The notes under the pieces are model-generated. The model saw only the letters and a list, made by a program, of their open reading frames with translations. It made no database searches and was not told the origin of the DNA. From assembly GCA_963729075.1 (NCBI GenBank), contig CAVSMU010000002.1:1-64000 (forward strand): DNA of 64,000 bases. Reading direction: 5' to 3'. This DNA comes from WHSW01 sp963729075 (GTDB lineage Bacteria; Actinomycetota; Thermoleophilia; Solirubrobacterales; 70-9). Shown in pieces: positions 23,461-31,182 of the stretch. How positions within the stretch are numbered: the stretch's first letter is position 1; every line of letters starts with the position of its first letter. The translations under genes and the position numbers were made by a program.

Positions 23461-25421
23461 CAGCCCTTGCCCGCCTTCGCCCGGGCGGCGGGGCCGCCGC
23501 TGCGGCGCCTGCCGCCGCGCCCGCCGCCGGTCTGCAGCAGCTTCAACGCCTGCACGTAGATCAGGTTCCTGCGCTTGCGGACGATGTCGGCGCTGCGCAT
23601 CGCCTCGAGGAACTCCTCGGGCCCGTCGAAGTCGTGCACGCGGATCATCACGCTGCCCAGGCCCTGGGCGACGTGGCTGTCCGAGCCGGCACCGGGCACG
23701 ATGCGGTACTTGGCGGCGAAGCGCTCCGCCTCCTCGTTGAACGCCGTCAGCGCGACGCGGGGGTTGAAGACCTCGAGGATGTCGATGTCCTCGACGATGT
23801 CGAGCAGGTGCTCGTAGTCGGGCACCGAGTGCAGCCGGTCGAACGGATGCGGGACATAGACGAGGCCGCCCTGGCGGTGGATCTCGTCCACCGTCTCGGA
23901 CATCGTCATCCCGCGCGGGATCTTCTCCGAGAGGAAGAGCCCGATCACCTCACCCTGCTCCGCGGTCTTCACCTCCTCGGCGAGGATCACCTTGACGCCG
24001 AACTCGTCGGCCAGGTCGCGTGCCGCCACCGCGCCGGAGATCTCGTTGTGATCGGTGATCGCGATCGCCCCGAGCCCGACCTCGCGCGCGGTCGCGAGCA
24101 GGGTCTCGACCGGTGTGGCGCAGTCGGGGGAATGGTCGGTGTGCATGTGCAGGTCGACGTTGATCTCGCGCCGGCGCCCGATCCTCCGGCGCAGCTCCGG
24201 GTTTCCGCGCGGGTCGTGGCGCCGCGCCGCGATCCGCTCGTAGATCCCGTCGAGCTGGTCGGTGACCGCCTCCCAGTCGCGCACCGCGCCGCGGCCCTTG
24301 CGGGCCAGCTCCCGGCGCAGCGAGGCGCTCGAGATCAGGCGCTCGAGCTGGCCGGCGAGCGTGACCGCATCGCCCGGCGGAAACAGCAGACCGCGGCGTC
24401 CGTCCTCGAGCACCTCCTCGTAGAGCGGGATGTGGGAGGCGACCGGCACGGTCCCCGAGGCCAGCGCCCGGCGCAGGAGGCCCGGCGCGACCCGTGGCCC
24501 GCCGGAGGCCGCGCAGACGACGTCCGCGGCGGCGATGACCGCGGCCGGCTCGACCTCGCGGGAGCGCACGACCCGAACGCGGTCGCGCAACCGCTGTGAG
24601 AGCCGGACGTCGCTGGAGTCGCCGACCCAGACGGCGGCCTCCCAGTCGAGCTCCAGCGACAGCCGCCGAATCGCGCGCAGGAACAGGCGCAGCGCGCCGC
24701 GCTCCTCCTCGAGACAGAACGCGATCCGCACGGGGCGATCGGCGTCGGCTCCCGGCTGCCCCTCGGCGCCGCCCGGCCACCAGCCCTCGACACCGGCGTC
24801 GGCGCCGGGCTCGACGAGCTCGTAGGCGCCGGGAAAGAAGCGCTCCAGCAGCTCGGCGGTCGCGCGGCAGCTCACCGTGCGCGCATCGAGCCGGCCGAGG
24901 AAGATCTCCACGAGCGGCCTCGCGACCTGCGTCGACAGCGTGCGCTCGCTCGGCTCGTGGAAGCTGCCGACGTTGAGCGAGTGTGAATGGCGCAGAGCCG
25001 CGGAGGCGAGGCTCGGGGCGAACGGGTCGTGGACGTGGACGACGTCCAGCTCCACGCCGCCGAGGAGCGCCTCGAGCGCGCGGCTGGCGTCGAGCGGCAT
25101 CGGCGCCGCGGCGCCGCGCGGCCCGCGCGGCATCGGGATCCCGCTGCCGAGCGCCAGCACCGGCGGGCCGCCGTCGCCGCCGGCGCGCTGGCCCTCCCAG
25201 CGGCCGTCGAAGAGCGCCGCCGACCGCTCGCCCGCCGCGGCTATCACCCGCCGCGACTCCCGCACCGCCCGGCGCGACTCCGAAGGGGCGGCCACGACGA
25301 CGCGATGACCGCGGGCCGCCAGCTCGGCCGAGGTGTGGGCCACGAACTCGTTGATCTCGTGGCGCGCGCCCCAGGGGTGCGGCGTCACCTGTGCGATCGA
25401 GAGACGCGGGCGGTCGGCCAC
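23460..25421 (-). CDS. Glycosyltransferase family 4 - PHP phosphoesterase fusion
   Basis: 653 residues in two domains. Residues ~1-390 form a GT-B glycosyltransferase: N-terminal IAQVTPHPWGARHEINEF, HVHDPFAPSLASAAL, and a C-terminal domain with ASGTVPVASHIPLYEEVLED. Residues ~420-600 form a PHP metallo-phosphoesterase. Its metal ligands are visible: VDLHMHTDHSPDC, AITDHNEISG, ILAEEVKT, YVPHPFDRLH and GAGSDSHVAQG. The C-terminal ~25 residues are Gly/Arg/Lys-rich. The GTG start lies 6 nt after TATGCT, suggesting leaderless transcription. A role in making and trimming a sugar-phosphate glycoconjugate is inference; both active sites look intact. Confidence 0.85.
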   Translation of the reverse strand: MADRPRLSIAQVTPHPWGARHEINEFVAHTSAELAARGHRVVVAAPSESRRAVRESRRVIAAAGERSAALFDGRWEGQRAGGDGGPPVLALGSGIPMPRGPRGAAAPMPLDASRALEALLGGVELDVVHVHDPFAPSLASAALRHSHSLNVGSFHEPSERTLSTQVARPLVEIFLGRLDARTVSCRATAELLERFFPGAYELVEPGADAGVEGWWPGGAEGQPGADADRPVRIAFCLEEERGALRLFLRAIRRLSLELDWEAAVWVGDSSDVRLSQRLRDRVRVVRSREVEPAAVIAAADVVCAASGGPRVAPGLLRRALASGTVPVASHIPLYEEVLEDGRRGLLFPPGDAVTLAGQLERLISSASLRRELARKGRGAVRDWEAVTDQLDGIYERIAARRHDPRGNPELRRRIGRRREINVDLHMHTDHSPDCATPVETLLATAREVGLGAIAITDHNEISGAVAARDLADEFGVKVILAEEVKTAEQGEVIGLFLSEKIPRGMTMSETVDEIHRQGGLVYVPHPFDRLHSVPDYEHLLDIVEDIDILEVFNPRVALTAFNEEAERFAAKYRIVPGAGSDSHVAQGLGSVMIRVHDFDGPEEFLEAMRSADIVRKRRNLIYVQALKLLQTGGGRGGRRRSGGPAARAKAGKG

Positions 25422-25505
25422 GCGCTCAGCATAGGGCCGGGCCGCACCAGACAGCGAGAGGCCCGCCGTCCGGCGGGCCTCTCACACGTGCGTCTGCCGA
25501 TCCGC

Positions 25506-26186
25506 CTACTCGGTGACCTGGACGTAGAAGCGCTTGCGCGTCGTCGAAGTGGTCGGCGACCCGTCGCTGTTGCGGGGGCTCACGACCAGAGCGTTGACGT
25601 TCTTCGCACTCGGCGGCGCGCAGTCCACCACGCCCGGGATCTGACAACGAGTCACGCTGATCTCGCCGTCGAAGTCGGGCTCGGCGTCCCCGTCCATGCC
25701 GTCGACGTCGACCTGGTTCTGGATCGCGATCGAGGCGGTCAGACCCTTGCCGACGAGCGACTCGCCGGCGTCGATGTAGACGTTGCTGTTGGTCTGGAAC
25801 GCGTCGAGCACGCGGAAGCCGCCCGACTGGTCCTCGATCTGGCCCTGCTCGTTGAACAGCAGCCAGCGGACTTTCTGGTCCGCCGCGCTCTCGCCGCCGA
25901 GCAGCTGGGCGTTCGCCGCGACGTCCGCGCTCGCCGCGGTCGCCGCGCTGTCGGCCCTCGCCGCGCTCTCGGCACGCCTGGCCGCCGCCACCTGGCCCAG
26001 CGACCGCTCGCGGATCTGCCTGCCGCGCAGCGTGTCGTCGACCAGGTCCTTGCCCTTGAGCGAGCGATCATCGACGTCGGCGGAGGTGATCATCGAGGCG
26101 GCGTAGGAGGTGCCGCCGATCGCCGCGACCAACGCGATACAGGCGACGATCATCGCCGCGCTCGGCCGCATTCGCTTGAGGTTCAT
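25506..26186 (-). CDS. Membrane-anchored secreted hypothetical protein
   Basis: A 226-residue protein. A signal anchor (AAMIVACIALVAAIGGTSYA) is followed by repeat-like segments ITSADVDDRSLKGKDLVDD and TLRGRQIRERSLG. An Ala-rich stretch (ARRAESAARADSAATAA) leads to a beta-rich C-terminal domain with one disulfide candidate pair (TRCQIPGVVDC). Anchor plus short I/L-repeat order matches the gene at 4178-4837, so the two are distant members of one family common in this lineage. GGAGA precedes ATG 26186. Function is unknown; a surface fibre or stalk is conceivable. Confidence 0.7.
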   Translation of the reverse strand: MNLKRMRPSAAMIVACIALVAAIGGTSYAASMITSADVDDRSLKGKDLVDDTLRGRQIRERSLGQVAAARRAESAARADSAATAASADVAANAQLLGGESAADQKVRWLLFNEQGQIEDQSGGFRVLDAFQTNSNVYIDAGESLVGKGLTASIAIQNQVDVDGMDGDAEPDFDGEISVTRCQIPGVVDCAPPSAKNVNALVVSPRNSDGSPTTSTTRKRFYVQVTE

Positions 26187-26349
26187 GGTCTCTCCTTCTC
26201 CCCGTCCCTGGAGTGCTTGCGATGCGCCGCAGTACGTTCGGTCTCCCACCGGCATCTGACTTGATCGCTGCGGTGTCCCCTGTACGCGACGGTTGCGGCG
26301 CCGGTTCACTCAGGCGTTCAGCTCGCGGCCGGCTCGCGACCTTGGACGG

Positions 26350-26375
26350 GGAATGAACCGGCCCCCGTTAGCGTC
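26350..26375 (+). promoter_or_regulatory. Candidate ECF-sigma promoter of the anti-sigma/sigma operon
   Basis: GGAAT (26350-26354), a 17-bp spacer and CGTC (26372-26375) match the general ECF pattern (GGAAC/T, then CGTC). The -10 lies 18 nt before ATG 26394, with GAGGAG between. The same element, with identical spacing, lies upstream of the gene at 27892-29061. This suggests autoregulation plus one local target. Confidence 0.55.
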
Positions 26376-26393
26376 CCCGTAAGAGGAGCCCCC

Positions 26394-27173
26394 ATGCCCG
26401 ACGATCCCCACGACAGCCTCAGCGAGCGCGATCGGCGCGACATCACGGCGCTGGCGGACGACGCCCTCCCCGACCGGCGCCGGGTCGCGGTCGAGGCGCG
26501 CATCGCCGCGTCGCCGGAGCTGCGCGGGAAAGTGGGCCGCCAGCGGCGCGCGATCGCCGCCCTGCATGCGGTCGAGGCCCCGGTCCCGGCCACCCTCCGC
26601 GACACGATCGCGGCCCAGTGGCCGGCCCCGAGGCCCGGCCGACGGCCGCGCCTCGCGTGGGCCGGCGCCGCGGCGGCGGCGGTGGCGGCGGTCGCCGTGG
26701 CGGTGATCGTGCTCGCCGGCGGAGGCGGGGCGCCGACGATCGACGAGGCGGCCGGCCTCGCGGCCCTGCCGCCGACGGAGCCCGCGCCCGAGCCGCGACC
26801 CGACCAGCCGACGCTCCTCGCGGCCGAGGCCGAGGGGCTCGCCTACCCGAACTGGAGCGGCGAGTTCGGCTGGAAAGCCGCCGGCGAGCGCGCCGATCGC
26901 GTGGGCGACCGCGACGCAACGACCGTCTACTACGAGAAGGAGGGCGACCGGATCGGCTACACGATCGTCTCGGGCGACTCGCTCGGCCGGCCACCGGACG
27001 CTGCGACGACGACCGTCGAAGGGGTCGAGTTCGCGGTCGCCCGCGACGGCGAGCGCACGATCGTGACCTGGCTGCGGGGCGGGCACAGCTGCGTGCTCTC
27101 GGGCGAGGATGTCGACCGCAGCACCCTGGTCGAGCTCGCCGCGTGGCGGGGCGACGGGGCGGTCGCGTTCTGA
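26394..27173 (+). CDS. Anti-sigma factor (membrane protein)
   Basis: A 259-residue protein. The N-terminal ~70 residues (ITALADDALPDRRRVAVEAR, then SPELRGKVGRQRRAIAALH) look like the anti-sigma domain of transmembrane RsrA/RskA-like regulators, without the zinc-binding HxxxCxxC. One TM segment follows (AAAAAVAAVAVAVIVLAG), then an extracellular domain with strands such as TTVYYEKEGDRIGYTIVSG. It comes before its sigma factor, the reverse of the usual order. RBS GAGGAG is close to the ATG. It probably holds the ECF sigma factor at the membrane until an external signal is sensed. Confidence 0.8.
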   Translation: MPDDPHDSLSERDRRDITALADDALPDRRRVAVEARIAASPELRGKVGRQRRAIAALHAVEAPVPATLRDTIAAQWPAPRPGRRPRLAWAGAAAAAVAAVAVAVIVLAGGGGAPTIDEAAGLAALPPTEPAPEPRPDQPTLLAAEAEGLAYPNWSGEFGWKAAGERADRVGDRDATTVYYEKEGDRIGYTIVSGDSLGRPPDAATTTVEGVEFAVARDGERTIVTWLRGGHSCVLSGEDVDRSTLVELAAWRGDGAVAF

Positions 27174-27195
27174 GCGCGGCAAGGCAGAGCGGCGG

Positions 27196-27690
27196 ATGAT
27201 CGCCAGCCCGCGGAAGCTCGATCCCGAGCGGCTGGAAGCCCACCTGGACCGCCTCTACCGAGCGGCGCTGGGAATGTGCGGCTCGCGAGAGGAGGCCGAC
27301 GACCTGGTACAGGAGACCTGCCTGCAGGTGCTGCGCAAGCCGCGCTTCATCCGCTCGGGGGACGACCTCGCCTACCTCGTCGGGGTGCTCCGCAACGTCT
27401 ACTACACCAGCCGCAGGCAGCGGGCGCGCCGCCCGCTGCTCGGCGTCGACGAGGACGTGGCCGCCTCCGAGCGGGTCACGGGCCCGGCGCTGGACGCCGC
27501 GGTGGAGGCGCACGAGGCGCTGGCGGCGGTCGCCGCGCTCTCGGACGAATACCGAGACGCGGTCGTCGCCGTCGACCTCGCCGGGCTCAGCTACCGCGAG
27601 GCCGCGAAGGCGCTCGGGACGCGTGAGGGGACGATCATGAGCCGGCTGTATCGCGGCCGCGAGCGGGTCGCGGACGCGATCGGCGCCTGA
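27196..27690 (+). CDS. ECF RNA polymerase sigma factor
   Basis: A 164-residue sigma-70 family factor. Region 2 spans LDRLYRAALGMCGSREEADD, LVQETCLQVLRKPRF and YLVGVLRNVYYTSRRQ. Region 4 spans LAAVAALSDEYRDAVVAVDL, LSYREAAKALGTREGTIMSR and LYRGRERV. ATG 27196 lies 22 nt after the anti-sigma stop; the upstream in-frame extension lies inside the anti-sigma gene and has no homology. Its likely targets carry the GGAAT-N17-(C/G)GTC element seen at 26350 and 29101. Confidence 0.9.
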   Translation: MIASPRKLDPERLEAHLDRLYRAALGMCGSREEADDLVQETCLQVLRKPRFIRSGDDLAYLVGVLRNVYYTSRRQRARRPLLGVDEDVAASERVTGPALDAAVEAHEALAAVAALSDEYRDAVVAVDLAGLSYREAAKALGTREGTIMSRLYRGRERVADAIGA

Positions 27691-27692
27691 GA

Positions 27693-27821
27693 ACAAGGCG
27701 CCTCAACAGCGGCGCGGCTCGGCTACGCCTCGCACAAGGCGCCTCAACAGCGGCGCGGCTCGGCGGCTACGCCTCGCACAAGGCGCCTCAAATGCGGCGC
27801 GGCTCGGCGGCTACGCCTCGC
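27693..27821. repeat. Three tandem ~44-bp GC-rich repeats
   Basis: Three head-to-tail units start at 27693 (41 bp), 27734 (44 bp) and 27778 (44 bp). The first lacks 3 bp and the third differs by two bases. Each holds inverted arms GGCGCC and GGCGC around a short loop, so each can form a hairpin. They fill the gap between the convergent sigma-factor gene and the secreted-protein gene, where a bidirectional terminator would be expected. Little T-richness is present. Confidence 0.85.
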
Positions 27822-27891
27822 ATGAGCGCCGGTGGCGCACCGGCCCGCCGCGCCCGGAGGATCGTGGGCGCGGCGGGTGCCGGTGTCCTGG

Positions 27892-29061
27892 TCAGCTGGT
27901 GACCTTGATCGTCTTCCGCACGGTGTCGGAGTTGCCCGCCCCGTCGGTCGCCTCCACGCGGAGCTCGACCTTGAACCGGTTCGGGGTCTCCCGGAGCAGC
28001 TTGCGCTTCGGCTTCAGGGTGAGCTTGCGCTCCCCGTCCGCCCGCGCCAGCGCCTTCTCCGCGAGGATGACGTCGCCGCGCTTGCGCGCGATCTCGATCG
28101 AGCGCGCCCTGCCCACCAGGGAGACCTCATATGAGGCCGCCTCGTCCGGGGTGAGGGTCAGCTCGAGGCCGCGGCGCAGCTTCCGCAGCTCGATCTTGCG
28201 CTTGGCGTCGACCTGGACCCGCGGCGCGTTGGTGTCGGGCGGATCCTGGACACGAGGCTGCTGCGGCTGCGGCTCGCCGTAGATGAAATCGTCCATCGCG
28301 ACGATGTCCGCGGGGCCGCCCTGGGTGACGTCCTCCCCGCTGGCGGGGGCGACGAGCGGAGCGGCTCCGGTCGTGATCCGAGCTACCGCGATGCGCTCGC
28401 CCGCGTCGTAGCGCACGCCGAGGAACGACAGGCTCGCGTCGCCAGCGGTCGCGGGGACGTCATACGTGCCGAGACTCTCGCCTTCGGCGCCGAGCAGCTC
28501 GATGGTCGTCTGCTCGGCGGCGTCCACGTCCGTGAACACCGCACCGAAGCCGTTCGTGTCGGCGGGCGTGTCGGTGCCCGGGACCACGAACCGGGTATCG
28601 GTGACGTTCGACCCGATCGGCGCGAACAGCCGCTCGGGAGAGAACGGGGCGAACGCGGTCGCATAGTTCGCGTTCAGGTTCGTGAACTCGACCTGATCCG
28701 GGTCGGCGTCGGGCGCCGGCGGGGTGCCGTCGGCGTCGTCGTCACCCGAGACCTGAAAGCCGAGCCCCGGCGTCGAGAACAGGGCTCCGACGTTCCGGAA
28801 CTGGTTCTCCGGCATGAACGATGGTGCCGACCGATCGTCGGGGACGCCGTCCCAGGCGATCTGCCGTCGCCCGCTCGGCGCGGGCGGGTTGGCCGCGTTG
28901 TTGGTGCCGAGCGCGTTGCGGTAATCGTCCACCGCCGCCTGGATCGAGGCGGCGTCCGCGCCGGTGGCCTCGGTGACGACCGGCGCCGCGTTCGCCGCGG
29001 GCGCGATCGCGGCGGTCGCGGCAAGCGCCCCGACCAGGCCGGTGATTCGCAGGTACTTCAT
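27892..29061 (-). CDS. Secreted hypothetical protein, probable ECF-sigma target
   Basis: A 389-residue protein with signal peptide ITGLVGALAATAAIAPAANA. A PEP-CTERM-like or choice-of-anchor beta domain follows (GVPDDRSAPSFMPENQF; TNGFGAVFTDVDAAEQTTIE; FLGVRYDAGERIAVARI). The C-terminal Lys/Arg-rich beta-sandwich (residues ~285-389) resembles Ig-like 'KRKIELRKLRRGLELTLT' modules. ATG 29061 has AAGGAGGAGCC just upstream. A GGAAT-N17-GGTC promoter at 29126-29101 matches that of the neighbouring anti-sigma/sigma operon, hinting that this is the protein made when that sigma factor is released. The exact biochemical role is unknown. Confidence 0.7.
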   Translation of the reverse strand: MKYLRITGLVGALAATAAIAPAANAAPVVTEATGADAASIQAAVDDYRNALGTNNAANPPAPSGRRQIAWDGVPDDRSAPSFMPENQFRNVGALFSTPGLGFQVSGDDDADGTPPAPDADPDQVEFTNLNANYATAFAPFSPERLFAPIGSNVTDTRFVVPGTDTPADTNGFGAVFTDVDAAEQTTIELLGAEGESLGTYDVPATAGDASLSFLGVRYDAGERIAVARITTGAAPLVAPASGEDVTQGGPADIVAMDDFIYGEPQPQQPRVQDPPDTNAPRVQVDAKRKIELRKLRRGLELTLTPDEAASYEVSLVGRARSIEIARKRGDVILAEKALARADGERKLTLKPKRKLLRETPNRFKVELRVEATDGAGNSDTVRKTIKVTS

Positions 29062-29100
29062 GGCTCCTCCTTGGGATTGGGCCGTTGTCATGACCCGGAG

Positions 29101-29126
29101 GACCGATCCCGCGGCGGTCTCATTCC
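29101..29126 (-). promoter_or_regulatory. Candidate ECF-sigma promoter of the secreted-protein gene
   Basis: On the minus strand GGAAT (29126-29122), a 17-bp spacer and GGTC (29104-29101), about 40 nt before ATG 29061. The -35 context GGGAATGA is identical to that at 26349-26356, and the spacing is the same. Confidence 0.5.
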
Positions 29127-29142
29127 CGCGTTGGAGCGCTAG

Positions 29143-29156
29143 GTGACGAACGTCAC
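29143..29156. promoter_or_regulatory. Perfect 6-bp inverted repeat (possible operator)
   Basis: GTGACG and CGTCAC flank a 2-bp centre. Near-repeats of CTAGCG bound it on both sides. It lies about 17 bp upstream of the candidate -35 of the secreted-protein gene and about 60 bp after the ino1 stop. Size and position suit a dimeric regulator, but a short terminator stem for ino1 is also possible. Confidence 0.35.
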
Positions 29157-29218
29157 GCTAGGAAAGGGCCGAGCGGCGGACGCCGCTCCAGCGCCGGCCG
29201 GCGTGGCCGTGAGAACCG

Positions 29219-30424
29219 CTATCGCTGCGCGGGCTTGCTCGCCTGGGCGCCGCTCTCGGCGGCGAGCCCCGTCGCCCGCTTCACCGGCGCCTTGCGCGCG
29301 TGCTCGGCGATGAACGCCTCGATCAGCTCTCGCGCCTCGTCGTCGGGCCGCTGGTTGTGCGGCGACTTCATCAGGTAGCTCGACGGACCGTCGAGCTGCC
29401 CTGAGACACCGTCGTTGAGCGCCAGCTTGATGATCCGCACCGCATCGATCACGATCCCGGCCGAGTTCGGGGAGTCCCAGACCTCGAGCTTGAGCTCGAC
29501 GTTCAGCGGCACGTCGCCGAAGCTCTGGCCCTCGAGGCGGATGTGCGCCCACTTGCGGTCGGTGAGCCACGGCACGTAGTCCGACGGGCCGACGTGCACG
29601 TCCTCGTCCGGCAGCTCGTGCCCCATGATCGAGGTCACGGCGTTGGTCTTCGACTCCTTCTTGGAGTCGAGCCGCTCGCGCTCGAGCATGTTGAAGAAGT
29701 CCATGTTGCCGCCGACGTTGAGCTGGCTGGTGCGCGCCATCCGCACGCCGCGGTCGTGGAACAGGCGGGCGAGCTGGCGGTGGACGATCGTGGCGCCCAC
29801 CTGCGACTTGATGTCGTCGCCGATGATCGGCAGCCCCGCCTCGGCGAAGCGCCGGTCCCAGTAGTCCTCGCGGGCGATGAACACCGGCAGGCAGTTGACG
29901 AAGCCGACGCCGGCGGCAAGCGCCTGCTCGACGTACCACTTGGTCGCCTGCTCCGAGCCGACCGGCAAGTAGCAGACGAGCACGTCAGCCTTGCTCTCCT
30001 TGAGGATGCCGACGATGTCCGCGGTCTCGCCGGGCGCCTTGGTGATCCTCTGCTTCAGGTACTTGCCGAGCCCGTCATGGGTCATCCCGCGCTCGACCTC
30101 GACCCCGAGCTCGGGGACGTCGGCGAACTTGATCGTGTCGTTCTGACCGGACCAGATCGCCTCCGAGAGGTCCTTCCCGACCTTCTCCGCATCGATGTCG
30201 AAGGCGGCCACGAACTCGATGTCCCGGACGTGGTAGCCGCCGAGATCGACGTGCATCAGGCCGGGCACCTGATCGGCAGGATCGGCATCCTTGTAGTACT
30301 GGACGCCCTGGATGAAGGCGTTGGCGCAGTTGCCGACGCCGACGATCGCGACGCGGACCTTGCCGTCGTCGACGCGGTGACCGTTCGAAGCTGCGCCGTC
30401 GGCGTGGCCGTTGTGTTCACTCAT
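29219..30424 (-). CDS. ino1: Inositol-3-phosphate synthase
   Basis: A 401-residue NAD-dependent myo-inositol-1-phosphate synthase that makes inositol phosphate from glucose 6-phosphate. Seen are the NAD-binding VAIVGVGNCANAFIQGVQYY, the family motifs SKADVLVCYLPVGSEQATK, NCLPVFIAREDYW, IIGDDIKSQVGATI and NVGGNMDFFNMLERERLDSK, and the catalytic Lys-rich part. The length matches the short prokaryotic (mycobacterial) type. AGGAGG lies upstream of ATG 30424. The next genes upstream are a CDP-alcohol phosphatidyltransferase and a PAP2 protein, making a local phosphatidylinositol pathway. Confidence 0.95.
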   Translation of the reverse strand: MSEHNGHADGAASNGHRVDDGKVRVAIVGVGNCANAFIQGVQYYKDADPADQVPGLMHVDLGGYHVRDIEFVAAFDIDAEKVGKDLSEAIWSGQNDTIKFADVPELGVEVERGMTHDGLGKYLKQRITKAPGETADIVGILKESKADVLVCYLPVGSEQATKWYVEQALAAGVGFVNCLPVFIAREDYWDRRFAEAGLPIIGDDIKSQVGATIVHRQLARLFHDRGVRMARTSQLNVGGNMDFFNMLERERLDSKKESKTNAVTSIMGHELPDEDVHVGPSDYVPWLTDRKWAHIRLEGQSFGDVPLNVELKLEVWDSPNSAGIVIDAVRIIKLALNDGVSGQLDGPSSYLMKSPHNQRPDDEARELIEAFIAEHARKAPVKRATGLAAESGAQASKPAQR

Positions 30425-30472
30425 TGAGAAGACGTCCTCCTGGCGGCGGGTGGATGGCGAACTACCCGATTT

Positions 30473-31021
30473 TCACTCGTTGGTTACACCTCCGGGCCGC
30501 TCGACGGCCTCGCGCGCCCGCAGCTCGCCACGCACGTGCCAGACGCGCTGGCCGACGGTGAACGCCGTCAGCACCGTCATGACGTAGATCGACGCGGGGA
30601 GCAGATCGACGTCGGAGATCAGGTCCCCGGCGCCGAACACGAGGCCGATCGAAAGTAGCACCACGCGCACGGGCCTGGTCGCGATCCCGACCTTGCACTC
30701 GACCCCGAGCGCCTCCGCGCGGGCGCGCGTGTAGGACACCATCAGCGATCCGAGCACGACCGCGACGCAGAGCGCCGCCTCGACCGCGTCGCCGCGATCG
30801 GCGAAGTACCAGGCCACCGCCGTCAGCACCAGGCCCTCCTCGATCCGGTCGAGGGTGGAATCCAGAAACGCCCCGAACAGCGTGCCCTTGCCCGACATCC
30901 GCGAGTAGCGCCCGTCGAGGGTGTCCATCACCGAGCCGACGATGAAGGCGAGCCCGGCCAGGGCGAAGAGCTCCTCCAGGACCAGCACCGCGGCGGCCAC
31001 GTTGAGCACCAGCCCCGTCAT
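30473..31021 (-). CDS. CDP-alcohol phosphatidyltransferase (probable phosphatidylinositol-phosphate synthase)
   Basis: 182 residues from ATG 31021, with about six TM segments. The CDP-alcohol signature is complete within VMDTLDGRYSRMSGKG and GAFLDSTLDRIEEG (D-x2-DG-x2-SR-x8-G-x3-D-x3-D). Next to ino1, the likely reaction is CDP-diacylglycerol plus inositol 1-phosphate to phosphatidylinositol phosphate. The frame stays open upstream of 31021 and encodes the family's conserved amphipathic start (ARDRLIESRLTPNTIS), so the protein probably begins earlier. There is no ATG, GTG or TTG in that extension; a promoter-spaced ATC at 31120 is discussed in the findings. Confidence 0.85.
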   Translation of the reverse strand: MTGLVLNVAAAVLVLEELFALAGLAFIVGSVMDTLDGRYSRMSGKGTLFGAFLDSTLDRIEEGLVLTAVAWYFADRGDAVEAALCVAVVLGSLMVSYTRARAEALGVECKVGIATRPVRVVLLSIGLVFGAGDLISDVDLLPASIYVMTVLTAFTVGQRVWHVRGELRAREAVERPGGVTNE

Positions 31022-31117
31022 CGAGATCGTGTTGGGCGTCAGCCGAGACTCGATCAGGCGGTCGCGGGCATATCCCCGCCACTCCGCGGCCGTTCTCGGT
31101 TGTACGCGCTGCTCTGC

Positions 31118-31132
31118 GATGCGCAGACGCTA
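31118..31132 (-). promoter_or_regulatory. -10 element and possible ATC start of the PIP-synthase-like gene
   Basis: TAGCGT (31132-31127) is followed after 6 nt by ATC (31120-31118) in the frame of the phosphatidyltransferase. This is the spacing seen at many leaderless genes in the window. CTG at 31126-31124 is the other in-frame near-start. Using ATC would add 33 residues, including the conserved LTPNTIS segment. Confidence 0.35.
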
Positions 31133-31182
31133 TCTGGCCGGGCGCCGGGCGCGAAGTCGTAGGCGCGGCGGGTCGCCGGGAT

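Noticed and set aside
30462..31082. 206-codon frame overlapping the phosphatidyltransferase gene
   Set aside because: It is the alternate frame of a clear CDP-alcohol phosphatidyltransferase; Arg/Gly-rich with no TM segments.
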